39,887 nucleotides of DNA from an uncultured Erysipelotrichaceae bacterium (GTDB lineage: Bacteria > Bacillota_I > Bacilli_A > RF39 > UBA660). The DNA lies in assembly GCA_902780585.1 (NCBI GenBank), contig CACZGA010000007.1:1-39887 (forward strand), given 5' to 3'. Below the pieces are notes generated by a model. It worked only from the letters and a program-made list of their open reading frames with translations, was not told the DNA's origin and did no database searches. Both the position numbers and the translations under genes were made by a program. Within the stretch, counting starts at the first letter, position 1, and each line of letters begins with the position of its first letter. This document shows, one piece after another, positions 32,312 to 39,137 of this stretch.

Positions 32312-34360
32312 ATGAGTAAAAAGAAACGTAAAAAAGTTAATTATGAAAAAGTAACTAAAAAACGCTTTTTAGTTTTTTTTGCCATGGTAATTATTTTATT
32401 TAGTATCATTATTTGTAAATTAGGAAAAGTAATGCTACTAGAAAAAAAAGAATATAATAGAGAACTATCTATACTTACTCATGCTACAGTGTCAGGTACT
32501 AGTAGCCCAAGAGGCAGAATATATGATAGAAATTATAATATATTAGTTGATAATAAATCTTTAAAAACAATTACTTATCAAAAGAAAAAAGGTGTATCTG
32601 CCTTAGATATGATAGATGCTGCTAATAAAATTGCTCCCCACATAGATGTAGATTATCAAAAACTAACTGATCGTAGTAAAAGAGAATATTTCTTTGCTAT
32701 TAATAGAGGTTATTGTAATGATTTAGTAACTGAAAAAGAAAAAGAAAAAGTCTTAAAAAGAAAAATGACTCAAAATGAATTAGATGAGTTGAAAATAAAA
32801 AGAATACCTGATGAAGAATTAGATTTTTCTGAAGAAGAAAAGAAAATAGCCTATATTTTTTATTTAATGAATAAGGGCTATGCTTATGAAGAAAAGATAA
32901 TTAAAAGTAACGTTTCTGATCAAGAATATGCTTATGTTTCCGAAAACAATGAGTTATTAAAAGGTTTTAATACTAAAATAGATTGGGAAAGAGTCTACCC
33001 CTACGGAGAAACTTTAAAAAGTATTTTGGGTACAGTATCATCTAATTCTCAAGGTATTCCAGCCGAAGAAAAAGATTATTATTTGGAAAAGGGCTATAGT
33101 CTAAATGATAGAGTAGGCTTAAGTTATATAGAAAAACAATATGAAGAATATTTAAAAGGCGAAAAAGCTGTTTATGAAGTAGTTAATTCTCATGAAACAA
33201 AACTAATTCAAGAAGGAAGTAGGGGTAAAGACATTGTCCTAACTATAGATATTAATCTTCAACTAGAAGTAGAAAGAATCTTAAAAGAACAAATAAGAAG
33301 AGCAAAGTCGGAGCCAAATACTGAGTATTATGACCATTCTAGTGTTGTAATTCAAGACCCTAGAACAGGTGAAATACTTGCAATGGCAGGGGAAAGACTA
33401 GTAAATGGAGAAATGAAAGATAATACAATTAGTATTTTAACATCTCCCATAACTCCTGGAAGTGTGGTAAAGGGAGCTTCAATGCTTGTAGGTTATAACA
33501 CTGGTGCTGTACATATTGGGGAGAGGATGCTAGATGAATGTGTAAAAGTGGCTGGAGTTGCGGAAAAGTGTTCTTCTGTAAATAATTTAGGTGTAATTGA
33601 TGATATAACAGCCCTAGCTAAATCAAGTAACGTCTACCAGTTTAAGATTGCTATTAGAGTAAATGGCCAAGAATATCATAGGGATATGAGATTAAACTTT
33701 AATCAAGCTGCTTTTGATACTTATAGAAATATGTATCACTCATTTGGCTTAGGTGTAAAAACAGAAATAGATTTACCAGTCGAGTCTAGTGGTTATACTT
33801 CTAAAGATAGAGCCGCTGGTAATTTATTAGACTTTGTTATGGGGCAATATGAAACATATACGCCAATGCAACTATCTCAATATATTACTACTATTGCTAA
33901 TGGTGGAGAAAGATTAGCACCTCATCTATTAAAAGAAGTACATACAGCTAGTGAAAATGATGAAATAGGGCCACTAGAATTAACAACTGAAAAAAAGGTT
34001 TTAAATACCATAGACACTGCTCCGGAGTATATGGCTAGAGTAAAGCAAGGCTTTTTTGCCGTAATGAATTCACCTGGTGGTTATGGAGTAGGCTATATGG
34101 ATACGTATATGAGACCTGCAGGTAAAACTGGAACTTCTCAGAGTTTTATAGATACTAATAATGATGGTAGAATAGATACTGAAACAATAACTAGCTCTTT
34201 CATAGGCTATGCTCCATATGATAATCCAAAAATGAGTATCGTAGTAACATCTCCAGATTCATCACATCCAAACTCATCAAAGAATTATGCCTCATTAGTA
34301 ACTTATAGAATTACCAAAGAAATAGCAGCTAAATATGCAGAAATGTATGGTGTAAATTAA
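32312..34360 (+). CDS. Class B penicillin-binding protein (transpeptidase)
   Basis: The DD-transpeptidase crosslinks peptidoglycan as partner of SEDS proteins. The 682 residues show a basic N-terminus, one transmembrane helix (about 18-40), the dimerisation/pedestal domain (SPRGRIYDRNYNILVDN at about residue 66) and a penicillin-binding domain with the three active-site motifs: SxxK as SVVK (Ser384, Lys387), SxN as SSN (438-440) and KTG (605-607, followed by TS). The architecture fits PBP2/PBP2b types. No PASTA domains are present. It sits downstream of nfo and could pair with the ftsW-like gene at 15659. Confidence 0.95.
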   Translation: MSKKKRKKVNYEKVTKKRFLVFFAMVIILFSIIICKLGKVMLLEKKEYNRELSILTHATVSGTSSPRGRIYDRNYNILVDNKSLKTITYQKKKGVSALDMIDAANKIAPHIDVDYQKLTDRSKREYFFAINRGYCNDLVTEKEKEKVLKRKMTQNELDELKIKRIPDEELDFSEEEKKIAYIFYLMNKGYAYEEKIIKSNVSDQEYAYVSENNELLKGFNTKIDWERVYPYGETLKSILGTVSSNSQGIPAEEKDYYLEKGYSLNDRVGLSYIEKQYEEYLKGEKAVYEVVNSHETKLIQEGSRGKDIVLTIDINLQLEVERILKEQIRRAKSEPNTEYYDHSSVVIQDPRTGEILAMAGERLVNGEMKDNTISILTSPITPGSVVKGASMLVGYNTGAVHIGERMLDECVKVAGVAEKCSSVNNLGVIDDITALAKSSNVYQFKIAIRVNGQEYHRDMRLNFNQAAFDTYRNMYHSFGLGVKTEIDLPVESSGYTSKDRAAGNLLDFVMGQYETYTPMQLSQYITTIANGGERLAPHLLKEVHTASENDEIGPLELTTEKKVLNTIDTAPEYMARVKQGFFAVMNSPGGYGVGYMDTYMRPAGKTGTSQSFIDTNNDGRIDTETITSSFIGYAPYDNPKMSIVVTSPDSSHPNSSKNYASLVTYRITKEIAAKYAEMYGVN

Positions 34361-34390
34361 AAAAGTTGGTAAAAAATACCAACTTTTTTT
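34360..34390. terminator. Bidirectional terminator between the PBP and metalloprotease genes
   Basis: A 12-bp stem (34360-34371 with 34377-34388), an A5 loop, T-run on the right and A-run on the left, so it can end both converging transcripts. Confidence 0.8.
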
Positions 34391-36086
34391 ATATCACACT
34401 ATGCTTTCTTTTAGCATAATCATCAATATCTTTATAAATACTCTCTGCTTCATTACAAACTAAGTCATATTCATCTTTAAGCCTCTGATCAGTTTTAAAA
34501 TGTTTTTTTGATGCTAGATAATCAACATGATTAAGAGCATCTACTAACTTATCAAAGTTATCTTTTCCAATAAGTTGAATAAAAATATTTGGATCTCCAC
34601 CATTTTTAACTTCAATAATTGCCTCCCTGTATAGAGGATTATGCATAAGTGGTTTCAACAATTCTTCGTTTTCTGCCGGAGTATTATTACTACTAAAATC
34701 CATATTAGTTAATTCCTCTGGCTCCATCAAGAATTTACCATTACCATGTAAAAATCTTAACCCCTCCCTAGTAAAAATATCACTTATTGTCTCATTGAAT
34801 CTTTCATATCTACGATATTTAAAATTATATTTGTTATTATTATCATAATCTGTATCAAAACCAGTCGAATATGAATCTCTTTGCTCACAAATATGAGTGC
34901 ATTCGTGCAAAAACATATAAAATAGGTCCCCCATCTTTTTGACTGAATATAGCATGATAGACCTTAAGAAATTATCATCATCATCATACATCCTATCAAA
35001 AACACAAGCGTCATATTCTCCAGCTTGATGTTGTTGAATCATTGCTTTTAAAATGGTAAAGAAGGTGTCTTTTTTTGCCAAAGAACCAAAAGAATTTTGA
35101 AATTTTATAAAGTCATCTCTAGTAATAAGATAGTTATCAGTAGCTTCTCTTTCTGTAAATACTCTAGTCCTTGCTATTTGCTGAATTTCTTTTTCACCAG
35201 GCACATAAGAATCTAAATCCTCAGCCCTAATTCCTAATTCCTTTAAAAATTCCAAATAAGCTTTCTGCTTAGTAGTTGTTACACGACGAAATGTATGAAA
35301 ACAACCAGGACTATTCAACTTATTTAAATTCTTTTTACTAAAAGCTTCAAAACAAGATATTTCATTTAAATCACCATACATATCATTATTGCTATTAGGA
35401 GGTAAAAATATTTTTACCAGTTGTTCTTCATCTATACCAGATAAAACATCTTGCGCCCTTTGCGGAAGCAAAAACATTATTTCTGTACAAAACTTTTTTG
35501 CATAGTACTGCCTTACAAATTCTTCACGCGCTTTTTCATACGCTACAAAGTCTTTAACACGTTGCATTTCTGTGCATGAAGATTGATAATTAGCTATAAA
35601 CACACCATACTTTTCATTGAATTCTTTAGCTAATGTCTCTATTCTTTTATAATCTTCAGTATGAGAAAAATCATCCAAGTCTTCAAGTTCAATTGCTTTA
35701 GAAGACTCTAAAAGATAGTTTATTACTTGTACTTTTGCCAATTTTCTTGAAAAATCGGGTTCTGTATAATTTTTTCCAAATGCAAGAATAGGAGATTTAC
35801 CACTTGCAAAATAATCTGGGTTTGAAATTAAACTAGAAAAAGCCTCTTCCAATTTGTCTTCACTAATTCCATTAGCCTTTAAAAACTGAATAGCACTTTT
35901 TCTTGCATAATATTCTTCATAGTCATCTACATAGCTTTTCAAGGTAGATAAATCATAAAAATAGAATAATATTGCCTTATTAAGCTTTTCTTTGATAGAA
36001 CTTCGATACTTATCCCCATATAAATAAGTCAAAATATCTACAGCATCTGTCATAAAACTTCTTAAATCGATATTAAGTAAGTCCAT
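34389..36086 (-). CDS. Putative HExxH zinc metalloprotease (gluzincin-like), cytoplasmic
   Basis: The start is at plus 36086, preceded by GGTGAT at 4 bases; the longer frame to 36218 would cross the promoter. The product is 565 residues, without signal peptide or membrane segment. The centre carries HECTH (His394, Glu395, His398), a zinc-binding HExxH, and 34 residues later NETISD (Glu432), which has the position of the third ligand in gluzincins (NExxSD). This supports a metallopeptidase, but the family is not one I recognise. The first 370 residues are helical and charged. It is divergent from a kinase-like gene, with both promoters in the 150-base gap, so the two may work together or be coregulated. 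Confidence 0.7.
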   Translation of the reverse strand: MDLLNIDLRSFMTDAVDILTYLYGDKYRSSIKEKLNKAILFYFYDLSTLKSYVDDYEEYYARKSAIQFLKANGISEDKLEEAFSSLISNPDYFASGKSPILAFGKNYTEPDFSRKLAKVQVINYLLESSKAIELEDLDDFSHTEDYKRIETLAKEFNEKYGVFIANYQSSCTEMQRVKDFVAYEKAREEFVRQYYAKKFCTEIMFLLPQRAQDVLSGIDEEQLVKIFLPPNSNNDMYGDLNEISCFEAFSKKNLNKLNSPGCFHTFRRVTTTKQKAYLEFLKELGIRAEDLDSYVPGEKEIQQIARTRVFTEREATDNYLITRDDFIKFQNSFGSLAKKDTFFTILKAMIQQHQAGEYDACVFDRMYDDDDNFLRSIMLYSVKKMGDLFYMFLHECTHICEQRDSYSTGFDTDYDNNNKYNFKYRRYERFNETISDIFTREGLRFLHGNGKFLMEPEELTNMDFSSNNTPAENEELLKPLMHNPLYREAIIEVKNGGDPNIFIQLIGKDNFDKLVDALNHVDYLASKKHFKTDQRLKDEYDLVCNEAESIYKDIDDYAKRKHSVI

Positions 36087-36102
36087 ACTATCACCTAGAT
36101 TA

Positions 36103-36130
36103 ATTATATCTTGTTTTTTCAAAATACCAA
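36103..36130 (-). promoter_or_regulatory. Promoter of the metalloprotease gene (TTGGTA-16-TATAAT)
   Basis: On the minus strand TTGGTA (plus 36125-36130), 16 bases, TATAAT (plus 36103-36108). The predicted transcript starts about 10 bases before the ATG, so the leader is extremely short. Confidence 0.6.
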
Positions 36131-36183
36131 ACAATATAAGGATTATTAGACAACTTACTTGTAAATAAAATGAATCAAAAAAT

Positions 36184-36212
36184 TTGCATTTTTCACTATT
36201 TTGTGATATAAT
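36184..36212 (+). promoter_or_regulatory. Promoter of the kinase-like gene (TTGCAT-17-TATAAT, extended -10)
   Basis: TTGCAT (36184-36189), 17 bases, TATAAT (36207-36212) preceded by TGA. It places the ATG at 36213 upstream of the transcript start, which supports 36240 as the real start. Confidence 0.8.
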
Positions 36213-36239
36213 ATGCAAAATATGAAGGGGTTTGATAAA

Positions 36240-37154
36240 ATGACGTATATAAGAGAAGATTTAAAGATAGGAAACACAAGTTTACCAACTTTAGGTATAG
36301 AAAAGGACAAACTATTTACAGAATATACAATAATAGGAAGTGGGAACGAAGGAAAAGTATTCAACTATGAAGATAAATATGCAATAAAAATATTTAGGGA
36401 AGAGACAGAATATACTCCAGTCGGATATCTTCCTAGAAAATATGAAAAAATAGAAGAATTAGCAAACATGATTGCAACCCAAGACCCATCAGAGGACCTA
36501 ATAACACCATTCCCAATAGGATTAGTTTACTATAAGGGTGAAAGAATAATTCGGGGAACAGAGAATAAAGAGGGATTCTATGAAAATATTATAATAAGAG
36601 ATAAAACAAATCCAACATTTTTTACTCTTTTTAGATTAGTAGACCCCGAAAAAATACCATATATTAAAATGGGGGGTCAAGCCTTAAGAAAATTACATCA
36701 AATGGGGTTTATTCTAGGGGATATAAAGAGTGAAAATATTTTAATCACACAATCAAAAAAAGTAGCATTTATAGATTCCGATAACTGGAAATTTGGAAAC
36801 TTTGATTATGACTTACCACCAATTAATGCCGATTATCTTAGAACTGTGTTTGGAAATAAAGAATATGACCCAAAAGATAACGATAAATTTTTATTAGCTT
36901 TAGAAAGTATGCAAGTTTTCCTAAAAGGTCAACAAATCAGTAATGACCGAGGAAAAAGTGGCTTCCGTAGTAGGAATTTTTTCAACAAACTTATAGAAGT
37001 AGCAAATCTACCACCTGAAGAAAAAGAGGGATTAAGACAAATATTCTCAGATTCACCAAATAAGCCATATATAGATGAGGTGTTAAATAATTTAGACCCC
37101 GAAATAGAATTATATTCTAAAAAAGAAGCTAAAGCAGTAGCAAGAACACGTTAA
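36240..37154 (+). CDS. Hanks-type serine/threonine kinase-like protein
   Basis: A 304-residue protein starting at 36240 (GAAGGGG nine bases before). It has a protein-kinase-like core: glycine loop GSGNEG (33-38), the ATP-anchoring Lys in YAIKIF (Lys50), catalytic loop GDIKSEN (Asp161, Lys163, Asn166) and a DFG-equivalent FIDSDN (Asp179), where Phe-Gly is replaced by Ser-Asp. The core residues needed for activity are present, so catalysis is plausible; alternatively it phosphorylates a small molecule. There is no transmembrane helix or PASTA domain, so it is not a PrkC-type receptor. The C-terminus ends in a basic stretch (AVARTR). It is divergent from the metalloprotease gene. Confidence 0.75.
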   Translation: MTYIREDLKIGNTSLPTLGIEKDKLFTEYTIIGSGNEGKVFNYEDKYAIKIFREETEYTPVGYLPRKYEKIEELANMIATQDPSEDLITPFPIGLVYYKGERIIRGTENKEGFYENIIIRDKTNPTFFTLFRLVDPEKIPYIKMGGQALRKLHQMGFILGDIKSENILITQSKKVAFIDSDNWKFGNFDYDLPPINADYLRTVFGNKEYDPKDNDKFLLALESMQVFLKGQQISNDRGKSGFRSRNFFNKLIEVANLPPEEKEGLRQIFSDSPNKPYIDEVLNNLDPEIELYSKKEAKAVARTR

Positions 37155-37175
37155 ATACAACTATTAATATTTAGA

Positions 37176-37204
37176 TTGATTAATCATAAATAATATGATA
37201 TAAT
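37176..37204 (+). promoter_or_regulatory. Distal promoter upstream of rpmG (TTGATT-17-TATAAT, extended -10)
   Basis: TTGATT (37176-37181), 17 bases, TATAAT (37199-37204) preceded by TGA. A second promoter lies 57 bases further on. Confidence 0.65.
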
Positions 37205-37221
37205 AACGCAGTAAAGAAATA

Positions 37222-37238
37222 TGCAAAAATCTTTTGCA
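37222..37238 (+). promoter_or_regulatory. Inverted repeat overlapping the proximal rpmG promoter
   Basis: TGCAAAA (37222-37228) and TTTTGCA (37232-37238), 3-base centre. It covers the -35 of the proximal promoter and could be an operator or an RNA hairpin in transcripts from the distal promoter. No T-run follows, so it is not a standard terminator. Confidence 0.4.
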
Positions 37239-37261
37239 AAATAAAAAAATTCTGTTATAAT
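37234..37261 (+). promoter_or_regulatory. Proximal promoter of rpmG (TTGCAA-16-TATAAT, extended -10)
   Basis: TTGCAA (37234-37239), 16 bases, TATAAT (37256-37261) preceded by TGT, 27 bases before the rpmG ATG. Confidence 0.7.
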
Positions 37262-37288
37262 ACATGTAGACGTGTAAGGAGGGATATT

Positions 37289-37453
37289 ATGGCTAAAGTA
37301 GGAAATAGACAATACAAAACTCTAGTATGTAGTGAATGTAAAGAAGAAAATTATAGAGAAGAGAAAAATGTAAAAAATACAACAGACCGTCTTGAAATGA
37401 ATAAATACTGCCCTAAGTGTAGAAAACACACTGTACATAAGGAAAAGAAATAA
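37289..37453 (+). CDS. rpmG: 50S ribosomal protein L33 (zinc-binding C+ form)
   Basis: A 54-residue gene. The sequence begins [20 protein letters not shown] and contains CPKC later, so the four Cys form the zinc-binding ribbon of the C+ type of L33. [12 protein letters not shown] and the basic C-terminus are typical. Strong AAGGAGGG ribosome-binding site. It is preceded by two promoters and followed by efp; an AT-rich hairpin lies between the two. Confidence 0.95.
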   Translation: MAKVGNRQYKTLVCSECKEENYREEKNVKNTTDRLEMNKYCPKCRKHTVHKEKK

Positions 37454-37475
37454 AATAAGTTAACGCTTATTTTTT
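37453..37475 (+). terminator. Weak terminator between rpmG and efp
   Basis: Stem AAATAAG (37453-37459) with CTTATTT (37466-37472), a 6-base loop and a short T-run. No separate efp promoter is visible in the gap, so read-through is likely. Confidence 0.55.
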
Positions 37476-37493
37476 AATTTAGGAGTGATAAAA

Positions 37494-38051
37494 ATGATTA
37501 GTACAAATGATTTAAAAAATGGTATTACTATTGAATATGAAGGCAATATCTATGTAGTAATGGAAACTCAACATGTTAAACCTGGTAAAGGTGCTGCTAT
37601 TGTTAAAGCAAAATTAAAAAACTTAAGAACAGGAGCTATCTTTGAACAAACATTTAATGCTGGTGTAAAAGTCGCTACAGCTCGTATTGAAAAACAATTA
37701 ATGCAATATTTATATAATATGAATGATGTTTTCTATTTCATGAACATGGAATCTTATGAGCAATTAGAAATTCCAGCTTCAAAAATTGGTGATCAAGCTA
37801 AATTATTAAAAGAAAATTTAGAAGTGTATATTACTAGTTATGAGGGAGAAATCTTAGGAATTGATTTACCTGATAAAGTAGAATTAGTAGTAACTCATAC
37901 AGAACCAGCTGTAAAAGGAAATACTACAACTAATGCTTTAAAAGATGCTGAATGTGAAACTGGTTTAATGGTAAGAGTACCTTTATTTATTGAAGAGGGA
38001 GAAACTATCATTGTTTCAACAGCAGACGGAAAGTATGTATCAAGAGCGTAA
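37494..38051 (+). CDS. efp: Elongation factor P
   Basis: EF-P relieves ribosome stalling at proline-rich sequences. The 185 residues begin MISTNDLKNGITIEYEGNIY and contain the domain I loop HVKPGKGAA, where the modifiable Lys lies between the prolines and glycines (PGKG), followed by the two OB domains (AKLKNLRTGAIFEQTF, and the C-terminal GETIIVSTADGKYVSRA). The start is ATG at 37494, eight bases after AGGAG; an in-frame GTG at 37485 is part of the site. The terminator overlaps the end of the gene. Confidence 0.97.
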   Translation: MISTNDLKNGITIEYEGNIYVVMETQHVKPGKGAAIVKAKLKNLRTGAIFEQTFNAGVKVATARIEKQLMQYLYNMNDVFYFMNMESYEQLEIPASKIGDQAKLLKENLEVYITSYEGEILGIDLPDKVELVVTHTEPAVKGNTTTNALKDAECETGLMVRVPLFIEEGETIIVSTADGKYVSRA

Positions 38052-38066
38052 AGCTCTTTTTCTTTT
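38042..38066 (+). terminator. Rho-independent terminator of efp
   Basis: Stem AAGAGC (38042-38047) with GCTCTT (38053-38058), a 5-base loop holding the stop codon, and a T-rich tail. Confidence 0.75.
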
Positions 38067-38068
38067 GG

Positions 38069-38097
38069 TTGAAACAACTCTTTACTATAGATATAAT
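38069..38097 (+). promoter_or_regulatory. Promoter of the tandem membrane-protein genes (TTGAAA-17-TATAAT)
   Basis: TTGAAA (38069-38074), 17 bases, TATAAT (38092-38097), 16 bases before the ATG at 38114. The ORF opening at 38069 would start within the promoter, so it is not used. Confidence 0.75.
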
Positions 38098-38113
38098 AAT
38101 TATAGGTGATAAT

Positions 38114-38569
38114 ATGGAATATAACAAAAAAGGTGGAATAACTTGTTTAGCTGTAGGTCTAGCCTTTGGGGCAATTTGCCTTTCTTTTGAAACTCCAAAA
38201 GGAATTATAGGTTTTGCTTTAATAATACCTTTGTTTTTTGTGGCTGTTGGTATTTATTTACTAAGTAAAGTAAAAAAAGAAATTGCTAATAAATCATTAC
38301 GAAATGTTATAATCAACACCAAACTTAAAGAAATGATAGTAAACAGCGATAGTGATGGTGATACCACACGTTATATAATTACATCCTGGGTTAATCCATT
38401 AGATCAAAAACTATATATATTTGGAGACTATATTAGTTACGAAGCAGAAAAAACTATAAAAGAAAATAATATTCACGAATTACCTGTTCGCTATGAAGCA
38501 GGCAATATCAAAAATTATGAAATAGACACAAATATGTTAAATGAGGTGAACTATGAAACAAATAGATGA
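38114..38569 (+). CDS. Small membrane protein, paralogue of the 38553 product
   Basis: A 151-residue protein with AGGTGATA in front of its start and two N-terminal transmembrane helices (about 7-26 and 30-50), then a soluble domain of about 95 residues. The last 50 residues (YIITSWVNPLDQKLY, FGDYISYEAEKTI, ENNIHELPVRYEAG, NYEIDT) can be aligned with the next protein. Function unknown; the shape resembles DUF3592-type membrane proteins. The gene overlaps the next one by 17 bases, so the two are translated together. Confidence 0.65.
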   Translation: MEYNKKGGITCLAVGLAFGAICLSFETPKGIIGFALIIPLFFVAVGIYLLSKVKKEIANKSLRNVIINTKLKEMIVNSDSDGDTTRYIITSWVNPLDQKLYIFGDYISYEAEKTIKENNIHELPVRYEAGNIKNYEIDTNMLNEVNYETNR

Positions 38570-39056
38570 ACATTCAAACAAAATGGTAAAAGAATATCCA
38601 GTCTCTATTCTATTCAGCCTTTTTTTCGTTGCATTTGGCTTTCTATTTTTAAAGATTTATCAAAACAGTTCAAATAGTAATCACCTAACTGGAGCAATAG
38701 CAGGATTCTTAATAGGTATTATTACATTTATTCTTAACACCAGAACATTTTTACGTAATTTTAAGAAAAATAAACAAATAAAAAATGCCTTAGCGTATGG
38801 TTCATCTTTTAAAGCAACAATAGAAGGCAAAAGAAAAATAAGCATGATTGAAGGAAGTGGCCTAGTTTGTTCAGCTGAAATAAATGGCACTAGACATGAA
38901 TTTATTAGTGAGCCAATTTCATATTATGTTCCCTACGCATGTGAAGAACTAGGGATAAAGACAATTACTGTCTATGTTAATACTCAAAATCCCGAAGAAT
39001 ACGTTGTTGATACGAGAGAAATAGAAGATAGAATAGTAGACTTAACAAAAAAATAA
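38553..39056 (+). CDS. Small membrane protein, paralogue of the 38114 product
   Basis: A 167-residue protein starting inside the upstream gene with GAGGTGA just before it. Two transmembrane helices (about 17-36 and 46-63) and a basic stretch precede a soluble domain. Its C-terminal part (LVCSAEINGTRHEFISEPIS, CEELGIKTITVYVNTQNPEE, YVVDT) matches the pattern of the upstream protein, so the two are tandem duplicates; the DUF3592-like VNTQNPEEYVVD ending supports the family suggestion. Role unknown. Confidence 0.65.
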   Translation: MKQIDEHSNKMVKEYPVSILFSLFFVAFGFLFLKIYQNSSNSNHLTGAIAGFLIGIITFILNTRTFLRNFKKNKQIKNALAYGSSFKATIEGKRKISMIEGSGLVCSAEINGTRHEFISEPISYYVPYACEELGIKTITVYVNTQNPEEYVVDTREIEDRIVDLTKK

Positions 39057-39077
39057 TTCGTTTTGTAAATTTTTTGT

Positions 39078-39104
39078 AAATCAATTATAATATTGATTTT
39101 TTTG
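39078..39104 (+). terminator. Rho-independent terminator of the tandem membrane-protein genes
   Basis: Stem AAATCAAT (39078-39085) with ATTGATTT (39092-39099), TATAAT loop and a T-run. AT-rich and moderate in strength. Confidence 0.6.
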
Positions 39105-39137
39105 TAGTATAATAATACTAGAAGAATAGGTGATATC

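Noticed and set aside
37221-37244. Seven-codon ORF (MQKSFAK) upstream of rpmG as a leader peptide
   Set aside because: No ribosome-binding site, and it coincides with the inverted repeat and the -35 box, which explain the sequence better.
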